Of a DNA stretch of 30,895 nt, positions 20,192 through 28,048 are shown piece by piece (position 1 is the stretch's first letter; every line of letters begins with the position of its first letter). A program made the position numbers and the translations under genes. Below the pieces are notes generated by a model that was not told where the DNA came from, made no database searches, and was given only the letters and a program-made list of their open reading frames with translations. This DNA is from Nitrospira sp. (GTDB lineage Bacteria; Nitrospirota; Nitrospiria; Nitrospirales; Nitrospiraceae): positions 1 through 30,895 of the forward strand of contig JACOEF010000428.1 of assembly GCA_024998705.1 (NCBI GenBank). The letters are read 5' to 3'.

Positions 20192-22588
20192 ATGAACGAT
20201 TCGAATGTCCCGATACTCAAGCATTTGCCCGTGCTGCCCCTGAAGCGGACGGTGTTGTTCCCCGGTACCATGATGCTCTTAACCGTCGGCCGGGACCGCT
20301 CGATCGCCGCTGTCGAGGCAGCGCTGAAGACCGAGGACAAAACGCTCCTCGTGGTGGCTCAGCGGGATGCGCAAACCGATCAGCCGACCCAGGAAGATCT
20401 CTATCCCATCGGAACCAAGGCGATCATCAAACAGACCGCCCGCACGCCTGATGGGCACTACAATATTTTGATTCAAGGGCTGGAGCGCTTCGTACTGCTG
20501 AAGCTCGACCAAGTGGATCCGTACCTGCAGGCCCGCGTAAAACAGCTGGATCCGCCAAGCGAGCAGAGCACAGAAGTCGAGGCGCTGCATCGGGCCATTC
20601 TGGACATCATTACCGAACTGCCGAAACTGATCCAGACTCCCGGCGTACATGAAGCGGTGGCGGCCCTGGGCACGGAGGAAGATCCCGTGGTACTGGCCTA
20701 TCGCATCGCGTCGTTGTTGAATCTCACGTTGGACGGCGAGCAGCAGTTGCTTGCCGCCTCCACCCGAGCCGATCTGCTCCGCGGGCTCTATGCGGCGCTG
20801 TCGCGCGAAATCCAGATTCTGCAGTTGCGCGACAAAATCACCAGCGAAGCCAGGGAGAAACTCGGCAAGACCCAGCGGGAATATCTCCTGCGCGAGCAGC
20901 TCAAGACGATTCAGCAGGAGCTGGGCGAAGGGAACGGGGAAGAAGATGAAGTCGGCGCGTTGAGAACAAAGATCCAAGAAGCCAATCTCCCGGAACAGGT
21001 CCGGAAAGAGACGGACCGTGAATTGGCGCGCCTCGCCAAGACGCCAAGCGCATCACCTGAGCATCAAGTGATCCGGAGTTATCTGGAGCTGGTGCTCGAA
21101 CTGCCGTGGAACAAGTCCTCGGAAGAAGGACTCGATCTCGCGCACGTCCGCAAGGTGTTGAACGAGGATCACTACGGCATCAAGGAAGTGAAAGAACGCA
21201 TCGTGGAGCACCTGGCGGTCTTGAAACTAAACCCGTCCGCCAAGGCGCCGATCCTCTGCCTCGTCGGTCCTCCCGGGGTGGGGAAAACCAGTTTGGGACA
21301 GTCCATCGCCAAGTCCATGGGACGAACGTTCGAACGCTTCAGCCTCGGCGGGTTGCATGACGAAGGCGAATTGCGCGGCCACCGCCGCACTTATGTCGGG
21401 GCCCTGCCCGGCCGGATCATTCAGGCGGTGCGGCGAGCCGGCGTGAACAATCCGGTCATCATGCTGGACGAAGTCGATAAACTCGGCCATGATTTCCGCG
21501 GCGATCCTGCGGCGGCCTTGCTGGAGATCCTGGATCCCGCGCAGAACCATACGTTCCGGGACCACTATCTCGATTTGCCGTTCGATCTCTCGAAAGTCTT
21601 CTTCATCACGACGGCGAATACGCTGGAGACTCTGTCGCAACCCCTGCTCGACCGGATGGAAATCATTCGGCTGAACGGATACAGCGAGCGGGAGAAACGA
21701 GAAATCGCCCTGCGGTACCTCTGGCCGAGACGGCTGAAGGAGGCAGGCCTGCGAGCCGAAGAGGTGAATCTTCCGGAATCGGTGCTCGACCAGATCATCG
21801 GCCGCTACACCAGAGAATCGGGCGTACGGCAGTTGGAACAGATGCTCGGCCGCATTACGAGAAAGGTGGCCGTGACCTTCGCGGATCGGTCGGCCGACGC
21901 GCCGACGAGCCCCGTGGACATCACACAACCGCTCTTGGACGAGTGGCTCGGACAGGAACGATTCCAGCCGGAAGAGGCGCGAAAGAATCTGCCGGCCGGA
22001 GTCGCCACCGGTCTCGCGTGGACTCCGACAGGCGGTGACGTGTTGTATATCGAGACAACTCTGCTGCCCGGCAGTCACGAACTGACGCTGACGGGACAAT
22101 TGGGCGATGTCATGCAGGAGTCGGCACGCGCGGCGCGCAGCTACCTCTGGTCGCATGCCGAGAGTATGGGGTTGGACATCTCGCGCTTCAAACGCCACGG
22201 CGTGCACATCCACGTCCCGTCGGGCGCCATTCCCAAAGACGGCCCTTCGGCCGGAATCACCATGGCGACCGCGCTGGCTTCGGCCTATGTCGGCAAGCCG
22301 GTGCGCAGCGACACGGCAATGACGGGAGAGATCAGCCTGACAGGGTTGGTGCTGCCGGTCGGCGGAATCAAGGAGAAGGTCCTGGCCGCGCATCGCGCAG
22401 GCATCCGGAGAATCATTCTGCCGAAGGCCAACGAGAAGGACTTGAAGGAAGTCCCGCAGGAAGTGCGCGATGAACTCACGGTCATTCCCGTAGAACGAAT
22501 CGAGCAGGTTCTCCCGGCGGCCTTCAACCAAGATACACCACCCTCGCCCGAACGGGGCGAACCGTTGGCCACCTCCACGGCCTCGTAA
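20192..22588 (+). CDS. lon: ATP-dependent protease Lon (LonA type)
   Basis: The ATG at 20192 has GGAGG (20182-20186) 5 nt upstream and gives the usual Lon N-terminus (PVLPLKRTVLFPG), so I reject the GTG at 20123. The 798 aa protein has an N-terminal substrate-binding domain (to about residue 185), a coiled-coil linker, an AAA+ domain with Walker A GPPGVGKT (359-366), Walker B VIMLDEVDK (422-430) and sensor/Arg elements, and a serine-lysine protease domain. The catalytic Ser is S686 in PKDGPSAG and the catalytic Lys is K729 in GGIKEK. It degrades misfolded and regulatory proteins in the cytoplasm; antitoxins such as those encoded nearby are typical Lon substrates. A strong terminator hairpin follows the stop. 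Confidence 0.96.
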   Translation: MNDSNVPILKHLPVLPLKRTVLFPGTMMLLTVGRDRSIAAVEAALKTEDKTLLVVAQRDAQTDQPTQEDLYPIGTKAIIKQTARTPDGHYNILIQGLERFVLLKLDQVDPYLQARVKQLDPPSEQSTEVEALHRAILDIITELPKLIQTPGVHEAVAALGTEEDPVVLAYRIASLLNLTLDGEQQLLAASTRADLLRGLYAALSREIQILQLRDKITSEAREKLGKTQREYLLREQLKTIQQELGEGNGEEDEVGALRTKIQEANLPEQVRKETDRELARLAKTPSASPEHQVIRSYLELVLELPWNKSSEEGLDLAHVRKVLNEDHYGIKEVKERIVEHLAVLKLNPSAKAPILCLVGPPGVGKTSLGQSIAKSMGRTFERFSLGGLHDEGELRGHRRTYVGALPGRIIQAVRRAGVNNPVIMLDEVDKLGHDFRGDPAAALLEILDPAQNHTFRDHYLDLPFDLSKVFFITTANTLETLSQPLLDRMEIIRLNGYSEREKREIALRYLWPRRLKEAGLRAEEVNLPESVLDQIIGRYTRESGVRQLEQMLGRITRKVAVTFADRSADAPTSPVDITQPLLDEWLGQERFQPEEARKNLPAGVATGLAWTPTGGDVLYIETTLLPGSHELTLTGQLGDVMQESARAARSYLWSHAESMGLDISRFKRHGVHIHVPSGAIPKDGPSAGITMATALASAYVGKPVRSDTAMTGEISLTGLVLPVGGIKEKVLAAHRAGIRRIILPKANEKDLKEVPQEVRDELTVIPVERIEQVLPAAFNQDTPPSPERGEPLATSTAS

Positions 22589-22594
22589 GATCCT

Positions 22595-22620
22595 GGGCCC
22601 CGGCTGTTCAGCCGGGGCCC
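22595..22620 (+). terminator. Terminator hairpin after lon
   Basis: A perfect 12-bp inverted repeat, GGGCCCCGGCTG/CAGCCGGGGCCC (22595-22606 with 22609-22620), separated by TT begins 6 nt after the lon stop. Only a weak T-rich stretch (GTCATTCAAT) follows. Confidence 0.7.
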
Positions 22621-22805
22621 GTCATTCAATCCCCCGGCCTTCGCCACCACTCACTTCCCCGCGCACCCATCCGGTAACCTTGCCACTGACCTTGCCACCA
22701 GCCTTGCCCTTCCCTAGTGCCATATGTAAGGATTGCTTGAGTGTCGACTGATCACGATCTTCCGCACATGGGTCTACAGAGAGAAGAGAGACAAGGAGAT
22801 GCCCT

Positions 22806-23225
22806 ATGCCTCCCAAGATTGAAGTCGGGGATATCATAAAAGTGACCAAGACCGACGACGAATGGAAAAAACTGCTGACGCCCGCGGCTTACCAGGTCCT
22901 GCGCCATGAAGATACCGAGCGGGCGTTTACGAGTCCGCTCCACGAGAATCATCAGGCCGGCACCTATTACTGCGCCGGCTGTGACCTACCCGCCTATTCT
23001 TCCGAACATAAGTTCGACAGCGGGACCGGCTGGCCCAGCTTCTGGCAACCGATCGACGCCAAGGTGGTGGAGAAGCGAACCGATACCAAGTTCTTCATGA
23101 CCCGGGTCGAGGTCCACTGCGCCCGATGCGGCGGCCATCAAGGACACGTCTTCGATGACGGGCCTAGACCCACCGGCCTCCGCTACTGCATCAACGGCGT
23201 CTCCTTGAAGTTTATTCCAGACTGA
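22806..23225 (+). CDS. msrB: Peptide-methionine (R)-S-oxide reductase
   Basis: MsrB reduces the R epimer of methionine sulfoxide in proteins using thioredoxin. The 139 aa protein is full length. Structural zinc ligands are C56/C59 (CAGC) and C105/C108 (CARC). The signature SGTGWPSFWQP is at 72-82, GHVFDDGP at 113-120 and the catalytic Cys at C128 in RYCING. The usual RYCINS has Gly in place of Ser at 131, a minor change. No second resolving Cys other than the zinc ligands is present. GGAG about 7 nt upstream supports the start. There is no signal peptide, so it acts in the cytoplasm, complementing Lon and MutY in oxidative-damage control. Confidence 0.93.
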   Translation: MPPKIEVGDIIKVTKTDDEWKKLLTPAAYQVLRHEDTERAFTSPLHENHQAGTYYCAGCDLPAYSSEHKFDSGTGWPSFWQPIDAKVVEKRTDTKFFMTRVEVHCARCGGHQGHVFDDGPRPTGLRYCINGVSLKFIPD

Positions 23226-23308
23226 TTGCGATCACGCCTGTCCGACACGTGACGCAGGCCGTCCACTGCACCCCCCGCAGCGTCATCACCGGAGCGTGGC
23301 GGCGCACC

Positions 23309-23366
23309 TTGCAATTTGCCGCTGAACCCTCCTAGACTGCCCATGCCATGGCGTACTTTTCTTTGA
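23309..23366 (+). promoter_or_regulatory. Promoter and 7-codon mini-ORF before a lipoprotein gene
   Basis: TTGCAA (23309-23314), an 18-bp spacer and TAGACT (23333-23338). An ATG at 23343, 5 nt after the -10 box, opens MPWRTFL, whose TGA (23364-23366) overlaps the ATG at 23366 as TGATG. A second ATG at 23348 is in frame with the lipoprotein. No Shine-Dalgarno site is present. Confidence 0.4.
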
Positions 23367-24514
23367 TGCGACCGCTCCTAGGCCTGTTCCTGTCCTGGAC
23401 GGCCATGCTCGGTTGTTCACAGTCCTCCGACGTCCTCACATCCAATCTCAACGCCTGCTTGATTGTGACCGAAGCCGAGGTCGAATTGGCCATCGGCACC
23501 CCGGTCACCCCGGGCCTGCGCCAGAATGATCGCCAATGCCTCTACCAGGCGAAACGTAATCCGCAAGAAACTGTGACCGTGGAACTCAACCCCGGCCCCG
23601 ACGGGGACAAGAAAAGCCTGTTCCGTGATCAGCGCTCGAAGGCCGGTCACCAGCCGGTCCCCGGGGTCGGCGACGGCGCCTTCACCTTGCGCTCGCCGAT
23701 CGGCGGGATTCAGCTGACGTTTCTGAAAGCCGACGCCCTCGTCACCCTGTCGCTCTCGTCCTCGAAGGAACCAAACGCGCAGGCAGCCGTCACCAACCTT
23801 GCCAAGGTCGCGGCAACCAGGCTTGGGGGCCCCCTTCACACCGCCTCCGCGGCGTCACCGGAACCGGGACTACCCGCCGCTTCGGCCCAATGGGCCGGTG
23901 ACTGGTATGGCTGCCCGCCCGTCGGATTAATGTATGCGAAAGGCCATCTTGCGCTGAGCGACGGCGGCACCTGGTCTCTGACGACGGCCGTGTTGATGCC
24001 GGGCACGGTCACGGCGGACCGGGGACGCTGGCAGGCTGAATCCTATCAAGAGATTCTCCACGGAACCTATCGACTGGCCGGGAATGACCGGTTCTCAACG
24101 ACCGGAATCCTAAGCGTGACCTGGGACAAACTCGCCAAGAATCAGGGGCCGAACAAATTCGACCCTCTCCTCTGGCGCTCCTTCACAACCGCCCCACACA
24201 AGGTCGCCGTGAAGCGGCTTCCCCCGGTCGAGCCCTCCCTCGTCGGGACCTGGGAAGGGTCGGCCAAGTTCATCGATCGGCAGGAAGAGTTTGTCTGGAC
24301 GATCACCGCAGCCAATGTCTCGGAATTCTACAAAGCCACATCGCAATCCGGTCGAATCGAAAAAGAACCCAACCAGCTCCGTCTCACCATCCCTCAGAGC
24401 AAGACTCCGCCACTCACGATACGGGTGTTGGCGAACGACAAACTTGAACTTACCGACAACAGCGGTACGGTGTCGCAGTGGAATCGGAATGAGAAACTGC
24501 TGTCGCGCTGTTAA
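23366..24514 (+). CDS. Lipoprotein, two-part, unknown function
   Basis: Starting at the ATG at 23366 gives an ideal lipoprotein signal (MRPLLGLFLSWTAMLGC, lipobox Cys at 17); an ATG at 23348 would add six residues. The mature protein has an N-terminal region with ACLIVTEAEVELAIGTPVTP and a paired Cys (NDRQCLYQ), resembling secreted DUF3558-type lipoprotein domains, though this is only a pattern match. From about residue 180 it has a second, beta-rich region with two similar WxGxW-like starts (WAGDWYGCPPVG and VGTWEGSAKF), which suggests tandem lipocalin-like or beta-sandwich repeats. The protein is likely anchored to the periplasmic side of a membrane. The start lies directly behind the predicted promoter with no ribosome site. 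Confidence 0.7.
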   Translation: MRPLLGLFLSWTAMLGCSQSSDVLTSNLNACLIVTEAEVELAIGTPVTPGLRQNDRQCLYQAKRNPQETVTVELNPGPDGDKKSLFRDQRSKAGHQPVPGVGDGAFTLRSPIGGIQLTFLKADALVTLSLSSSKEPNAQAAVTNLAKVAATRLGGPLHTASAASPEPGLPAASAQWAGDWYGCPPVGLMYAKGHLALSDGGTWSLTTAVLMPGTVTADRGRWQAESYQEILHGTYRLAGNDRFSTTGILSVTWDKLAKNQGPNKFDPLLWRSFTTAPHKVAVKRLPPVEPSLVGTWEGSAKFIDRQEEFVWTITAANVSEFYKATSQSGRIEKEPNQLRLTIPQSKTPPLTIRVLANDKLELTDNSGTVSQWNRNEKLLSRC

Positions 24515-24560
24515 CGCCCCCGATTGACCCGATCAGCAACGCCGCTCGCACCCGGTCAAC

Positions 24561-24589
24561 TTGACTCATTTTTTTCCGCCCGCTAGACT
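24561..24589 (+). promoter_or_regulatory. Sigma-70-type promoter, leaderless layout
   Basis: TTGACT (24561-24566), a 17-bp spacer and TAGACT (24584-24589). The downstream ATG at 24595 begins 6 nt after the -10 box, at the expected transcription start. Confidence 0.6.
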
Positions 24590-24594
24590 GCTGC

Positions 24595-25005
24595 ATGGCA
24601 CACTGGCTCATTGTGGCGCTGTTCTGCACAGCACCGCTGCTCTCGGCTGCGGAGGGATATGCAGGGCCCAGCGACGCACCACATACCCCACACGTGGTCG
24701 AATCATTCGACACGACTACCTCTGATAGTCTCCTGCGCGGCCTTTACGACCACGCCGTCGCCGCGTTGCAGGAATACATCGATATCGAAGGACGTCTACC
24801 GCAGGACGGTGAGACACAGGCTCGAGCGGGCCAGTTCCGACTCAAACTGTTTCCCCAAGGCAAATCACGTTCGCAGGAACACCTGATTGCCGAAGGATCA
24901 TTCGGCCTCTCACCCGACGCCGAGCAGCAAGAGTTCACCCTCCGATTCAAATCTTCCAAACACCCGTCACGTCCCCTCCCCTCACTGCCTGACGACGTCA
25001 TCTAA
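24595..25005 (+). CDS. Secreted protein, 136 aa, unknown function
   Basis: The N-terminus is a signal peptide (MAHWLIVALFCTAPLLSAAEG) with a likely cleavage after SAA near residue 19. The mature part has a helix (DSLLRGLYDHAVAALQEYID) and a polar, strand-like C-terminal half ending in a Pro/Ser tail (KHPSRPLPSLP). There is no cysteine after the signal region, so it is probably a soluble periplasmic protein. I recognise no family. It begins without a Shine-Dalgarno site directly at the predicted transcription start, so the mRNA is probably leaderless. It lies 80 nt after the lipoprotein gene and may be functionally linked to it. Confidence 0.65.
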   Translation: MAHWLIVALFCTAPLLSAAEGYAGPSDAPHTPHVVESFDTTTSDSLLRGLYDHAVAALQEYIDIEGRLPQDGETQARAGQFRLKLFPQGKSRSQEHLIAEGSFGLSPDAEQQEFTLRFKSSKHPSRPLPSLPDDVI

Positions 25006-25063
25006 GAAATCCATCCGGATCATTCGTCCCTGCTTCTCGACAAGTGTCTTGTTATGCTCGCCC

Positions 25064-25092
25064 TTGACCGGTGTCTGATCGGGGCATAGAAT
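25064..25092 (+). promoter_or_regulatory. Strong sigma-70 promoter of a small gene
   Basis: TTGACC (25064-25069), a 17-bp spacer and TAGAAT (25087-25092), followed by a run of A. It gives a leader of about 36 nt to the ATG at 25135, which has GGAGG at 25122-25126. Confidence 0.6.
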
Positions 25093-25134
25093 AAAAACTG
25101 GTTCACGACCCGCCTCATTCCGGAGGTGGTTGCC

Positions 25135-25356
25135 ATGATCTTCCGTGGAGTGCAAATCCAACGGGGCGTGCCTGGCAGGTGTGGCCTTCTCCCCAAACGA
25201 ATTCTTTCCAGCAATAGAGCGAAGTTGCCTTCTTCTGGTGTGCTTGCGTCCTCAGGGACGGCTCCCTACACCTTCCGTTCTCACCCGATCACCTTCATCC
25301 AAAATGTACGGCATGCGGCCGACTGTAGCCGCCGAAATTCGCTCTATGTGACGTGA
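25135..25356 (+). CDS. Possible small basic protein, 73 aa, unknown
   Basis: The ATG at 25135 has a perfect GGAGG 8 nt upstream and a near-consensus promoter 43 nt before that, so expression signals are among the best in the window. The product begins MIFRGVQIQRGVPGRC, is basic and Ser/Arg-rich, contains two cysteines and has no membrane segment or known motif. The composition is not clearly protein-like, and another reading frame is open over much of the same stretch. The transcript may instead be a regulatory RNA with a short translated part. I call it a gene because of the signals, not because of the protein. Confidence 0.4.
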   Translation: MIFRGVQIQRGVPGRCGLLPKRILSSNRAKLPSSGVLASSGTAPYTFRSHPITFIQNVRHAADCSRRNSLYVT

Positions 25357-25472
25357 GCAAAACCTCGAGAGAGTGGGCCTGCACCGGTCTGGTTGCCCGA
25401 CGTTGAAAGAAGGGCGTGATGTCATCTCCAGCAACCATCCAATCGAAGCACAGTGCGGCAAGGCCGAGGAGG

Positions 25473-25530
25473 CATATCGCATGGCGATATGACGGCGCAT
25501 GGGTAGAAGGACTCGCACAGCTCGTGCGAG
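25473..25530 (+). promoter_or_regulatory. Two perfect hairpins and a tiny ORF upstream of a small membrane protein gene
   Basis: CATATCGC-ATG-GCGATATG (25473-25491) forms an 8-bp stem with an ATG as its loop; GAGGAGG lies just upstream and the ATG opens only MAI before TGA. A second hairpin, CTCGCAC/GTGCGAG (25512-25518 with 25524-25530), follows 10 nt before the next ATG. The pair probably belongs to the leader of the gene at 25541. Confidence 0.4.
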
Positions 25531-25540
25531 AGCGTGGCTT

Positions 25541-25720
25541 ATGTCAGAAGTATATTGGGGAATCGTCATAGGTATCTTGGCGATGGTAGCGACCCTGTTT
25601 GTCTGCATAGACATCACCTACTCAGGGTCGAAAAAGTCGCACAAGGCATCAAACGGAAGCGTCGGAGAGCCGAACGAGGCCATCAGGCAAGCCCCTACCG
25701 GTTCTCGTCAAGCCGCATAG
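25541..25720 (+). CDS. Small single-pass membrane protein, 59 aa
   Basis: From the ATG at 25541 the protein begins MSEVYWGIVIGILAMVATLF, one clear membrane helix, then a hydrophilic Ser/Lys/Asn tail of about 35 residues. A longer frame opening at 25499 adds only an Arg-rich stretch that overlaps the hairpin, so I prefer 25541. The ribosome site is weak (GAGAGCG). No family is recognised. A second gene of the same design follows 52 nt downstream; the two share an N-terminal helix and a charged tail but no obvious sequence identity. Topology is likely N-out or N-in with a cytoplasmic tail. Confidence 0.5.
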   Translation: MSEVYWGIVIGILAMVATLFVCIDITYSGSKKSHKASNGSVGEPNEAIRQAPTGSRQAA

Positions 25721-25732
25721 GTGCCTGTTGAA

Positions 25733-25754
25733 GAACCCACGAATCTCGTGGTTC
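25733..25754 (+). terminator. Hairpin between two small membrane protein genes
   Basis: GAACCCACGA and TCGTGGTTC pair with one bulged base around an ATC loop. It lies 12 nt after the stop of the first gene and 8 nt before the Shine-Dalgarno site of the second. No T tract follows. It may be a partial terminator or an mRNA processing structure. Confidence 0.35.
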
Positions 25755-25772
25755 AGTCAACGGAGGTGACGT

Positions 25773-25943
25773 ATGTCCGTCGAGATCATCGGTCTCGGAA
25801 CAATGGTTGCGCTGGTATGGCTGCTGGCTTGGTCGATGGCGGGGGAGAGTGAGTCTGAGAAGCGGCGGGTTGCCGCGTCTCATGATGGCGCTCGTTCCTT
25901 CGAAACTGTTGCACACGACACACGAAGCAGGCACGCAGCCTAA
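25773..25943 (+). CDS. Small single-pass membrane protein, 56 aa
   Basis: The ATG at 25773 has GGAGG (25762-25766) 6 nt upstream. The product begins MSVEIIGLGTMVALVWLLAW, a single membrane helix, followed by a charged tail starting ESESEKRR and ending DTRSRHAA. It is too short for usual gene-length cut-offs but has clear translation signals, a sensible hydropathy pattern and a 9-bp hairpin after the stop. No family is recognised. The tandem arrangement with the gene at 25541 suggests a shared role at the inner membrane, which I cannot define. Confidence 0.55.
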   Translation: MSVEIIGLGTMVALVWLLAWSMAGESESEKRRVAASHDGARSFETVAHDTRSRHAA

Positions 25944-25975
25944 TCGTGGATTCCTTCCAGGCACATGCGCACCCT

Positions 25976-26008
25976 CACGTTTCACGTTGCTCCGGCACAT
26001 GAAACGTG
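25976..26008. terminator. Inverted repeat between the small gene and the convergent clpX
   Basis: CACGTTTCA (25976-25984) and TGAAACGTG (26000-26008) form a perfect 9-bp stem around a 15-nt loop. It lies 32 nt after the small gene and 89 nt after the convergent clpX-like stop, so it could serve either strand. There is no T run. Confidence 0.4.
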
Positions 26009-26097
26009 GCGGGAGAGGGTAGGTTTGTCCCACGTTCCGCTCAATGACGGGAAAAAACCCTGCGGCTGACGGATGGTGTGTATTGGGATCTCGCGTA

Positions 26098-27381
26098 TCA
26101 GGTAAGAATTTGCGGTTGCCCGATCCCGGCAATGGCCTCTTCAGTAATCACCACGGATTTTACCCCGTTCAAGGCCGGCACATCGTACATGAGGTCCAAC
26201 ATCACCTCTTCCAGGATCGTGCGGAGTGCCCGCGCTCCGGTTTTCATGACAGCCGCGCGGCGGGCCGCGGCCTTAATCGCGGAATCGGTAAACTGAAGCT
26301 CAACCCCCTCGAGCTCAAAGAGGGCCTGATACTGCTTCACCAGCGCGTTGCGCGGCTCGGTCAAGATGCGAATGAGCGCAGGTACGTCCAAATCCGACAG
26401 GGTGGTCAGAACCGGGAATCGGCCCACAAATTCGGGAATGAGCCCGAATTTCAACAGATCCTCGGATGCAACGTGATGCAACAGGCCGGTGTGGCCGTCG
26501 ATCCCGCTTGCGGGATTGATCGCACCAAACCCCATCCGCTTAAGCATTGTCCGTTGGGCGATAATCTGATCCAATCCGACGAACGCTCCACCGGCAATGA
26601 ACAGAATGTTCGTCGTATCCACGCGAATGTAGTCTTGTTCGGGATGCTTCCGCCCGCCCTTCGGCGGCACATTGCAGATCGTCCCTTCGACCAGCTTCAG
26701 CAGTGCCTGCTGCACCCCCTCGCCCGATACATCCCGCGTCAGTGACGGATTCTCCGACTTGCGGCTGATCTTGTCGATTTCATCGATATAGATGATACCG
26801 GTCTCGGCGCGCGCAACATCATACTCACAGCTCTGAAGCAGCTTGAGCACGACGTTCTCGACATCTTCACCCACATAACCGGCCTCGGTCAGCGCCGTAG
26901 CATCCGCAATGGTAAAGGGCACATGAAGGATACGGGCCAGCGTCTGTGATAGGAGCGTTTTCCCGGTACCGGTCGATCCGATCATCAGGATGTTGCCCTT
27001 TTGAAGATCGACGTGTTTCAGCCGTTCCCGATTCAAAATCCGTTTGTAGTGATTGTGGACCGCGACGGAGAGAACTTTCTTGGCGCGATCCTGCCCGATC
27101 ACATAGCTATCGAGTATCGCCTTGATGTCGGTCGGCTTGGGGATCACCAGCGGCAAGGACGAGGATGAACCCTGCTCGCCGCCATTCTTGCCCTTAGACA
27201 AAGACAGGGAACAGCGCTGAACGCATTCCTCACAGATGAGCAACGGAGACGGGATGTGGCACGAGTGGCAGCTATACGGCTCAGGGCTGGCAATAAGAGA
27301 ACGAGCCGCGTCTTGACGCTTGCCGCAAAACGAACAGAGACGCTCTGGTTTGGGGGAAGGATCCCGCTTGTCCCAGAACAC
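26098..27381 (-). CDS. clpX: ClpX-type AAA+ unfoldase with an expanded Cys-rich N-terminal domain
   Basis: The GTG at 27381 has GGAGG 8 nt upstream. The 427 aa protein carries ClpX landmarks: Walker A GSTGTGKT (135-142), pore loop GYVG (169-172), Walker B IIYIDEID (196-203), GGRKH (242-246), an MGF tripeptide (283-285) where ClpX has IGF for ClpP docking, and sensor 2 GARALR (382-387). The zinc domain is unusual: after CSFC (C16, C19) the chain has [20 protein letters not shown], inserting an extra C-x2-C-H before the normal CEEC pair and giving seven cysteines instead of four. No clpP is adjacent, so this may be a second ClpX paralogue with altered substrate or adaptor choice. It is divergent from no gene; 0.6 kb of repeat-containing DNA lies upstream. 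Confidence 0.9.
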   Translation of the reverse strand: MFWDKRDPSPKPERLCSFCGKRQDAARSLIASPEPYSCHSCHIPSPLLICEECVQRCSLSLSKGKNGGEQGSSSSLPLVIPKPTDIKAILDSYVIGQDRAKKVLSVAVHNHYKRILNRERLKHVDLQKGNILMIGSTGTGKTLLSQTLARILHVPFTIADATALTEAGYVGEDVENVVLKLLQSCEYDVARAETGIIYIDEIDKISRKSENPSLTRDVSGEGVQQALLKLVEGTICNVPPKGGRKHPEQDYIRVDTTNILFIAGGAFVGLDQIIAQRTMLKRMGFGAINPASGIDGHTGLLHHVASEDLLKFGLIPEFVGRFPVLTTLSDLDVPALIRILTEPRNALVKQYQALFELEGVELQFTDSAIKAAARRAAVMKTGARALRTILEEVMLDLMYDVPALNGVKSVVITEEAIAGIGQPQILT

Positions 27382-27699
27382 AGCTCTTGCCTCCGTGCTT
27401 GCCAGGTGAACGAGCGGGGCGATGCGATATCTTATGCCTCACCCAGGCTGAACTGCAAGCGGGTCACAGGGTGCGATGTGCTCCCAAGAAGAGGGTTTCT
27501 CAATCGGCACCCGCGGGAACAATCAGCGCTGAAAGAGAGCGTGAACGGTCGCCGGGATGCCGGCCGCAGCAGACAAACGATTGTGGAAGGAATCCCCTCC
27601 AAACCGGGCGGAGGCGATACGACGAAAAGGAGGGCTTAGCAGGCTGTAGAACAACTCCATCGGCACACTAGACATTCAGCAGCCCACACAGATCGCACC
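27382..27699. other. Non-coding stretch upstream of clpX
   Basis: The open frames here are short and have no protein character or ribosome sites. The first 20 bases hold the clpX Shine-Dalgarno region. A GGAGG at about 27631 is not followed by a useful ORF. I see no clear promoter for clpX. Confidence 0.4.
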
Positions 27700-27892
27700 A
27701 GCCCGCATTATTCATGACGGTTCGTCGCGAACGTGCGGAGTCGCACAGCGAGACGGGCACGCGGAGTCGTGAGGGAGGAAGGCATCCTTGAACAAGATGT
27801 CGACCGACCGAGCGGCGAGCCCGCCCGCCGACAGGCTGGTCGTAGCTGCAAATCCACGATTGCAGCAGAGGCGCTCATGAATGATGCGGGCT
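27700..27892. repeat. MITE-like element with 18-bp terminal inverted repeats
   Basis: AGCCCGCATTATTCATGA (27700-27717) and its inverted match TCATGAATGATGCGGGCT (27875-27892) differ at one position and bound 157 bp with no coding capacity. Smaller internal hairpins occur, such as GCTGCAA/TTGCAGC at 27845-27866. A 30-bp palindrome at 29655-29684 has the same ends fused head to head. The form is that of a miniature transposable element or a remnant; no target duplication is obvious. Confidence 0.55.
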
Positions 27893-27936
27893 AGACAAAC
27901 AATCCCCGCAGGATACGTGAACAAGGTCGACTCTTA

Positions 27937-28012
27937 CTCCGTCGTTCGTGAAGTGTCGTTCGTCTTTCGCGGCAGCCCGGCTACAACCCCGGCGAGATAC
28001 AGTTCACGGATG
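27937..28012. repeat. Degenerate family A inverted-repeat element
   Basis: CGTCGTTCGTGAAGTG and TCGTTCGTC near 27942-27965, with GCGAGATACAGTTCACGG near 27991-28008, resemble the arms of the elements at 2549 and 14176. Similarity is lower, so this is a tentative third copy. It lies downstream of the outer-membrane protein gene. Confidence 0.35.
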
Positions 28013-28048
28013 TCGAGCGCGCCGCTCACACACCGTTTCCGCATCCTG

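Noticed and set aside
21227..22531. Minus-strand open frame (434 codons) opposite lon
   Set aside because: The Lon protease on the other strand is certain, and the antisense product has no family features.
22622..22723. Minus-strand 33-codon Gly/Lys-rich frame (MALGKGKAGGKVSGKVTG...)
   Set aside because: No ribosome site, and the sequence arises from a short degenerate tandem repeat (CCTTGCCAC-like units). Composition alone is not enough.
27340..27360. CHSCH in the ClpX-like protein as a haem c attachment site
   Set aside because: ClpX is cytoplasmic and has no signal peptide, while haem c attachment occurs in the periplasm; a zinc-binding role is more likely.
27256..27671. Plus-strand open frames upstream of and overlapping clpX
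   Set aside because: Partly antisense to clpX, no start signals, no protein character.
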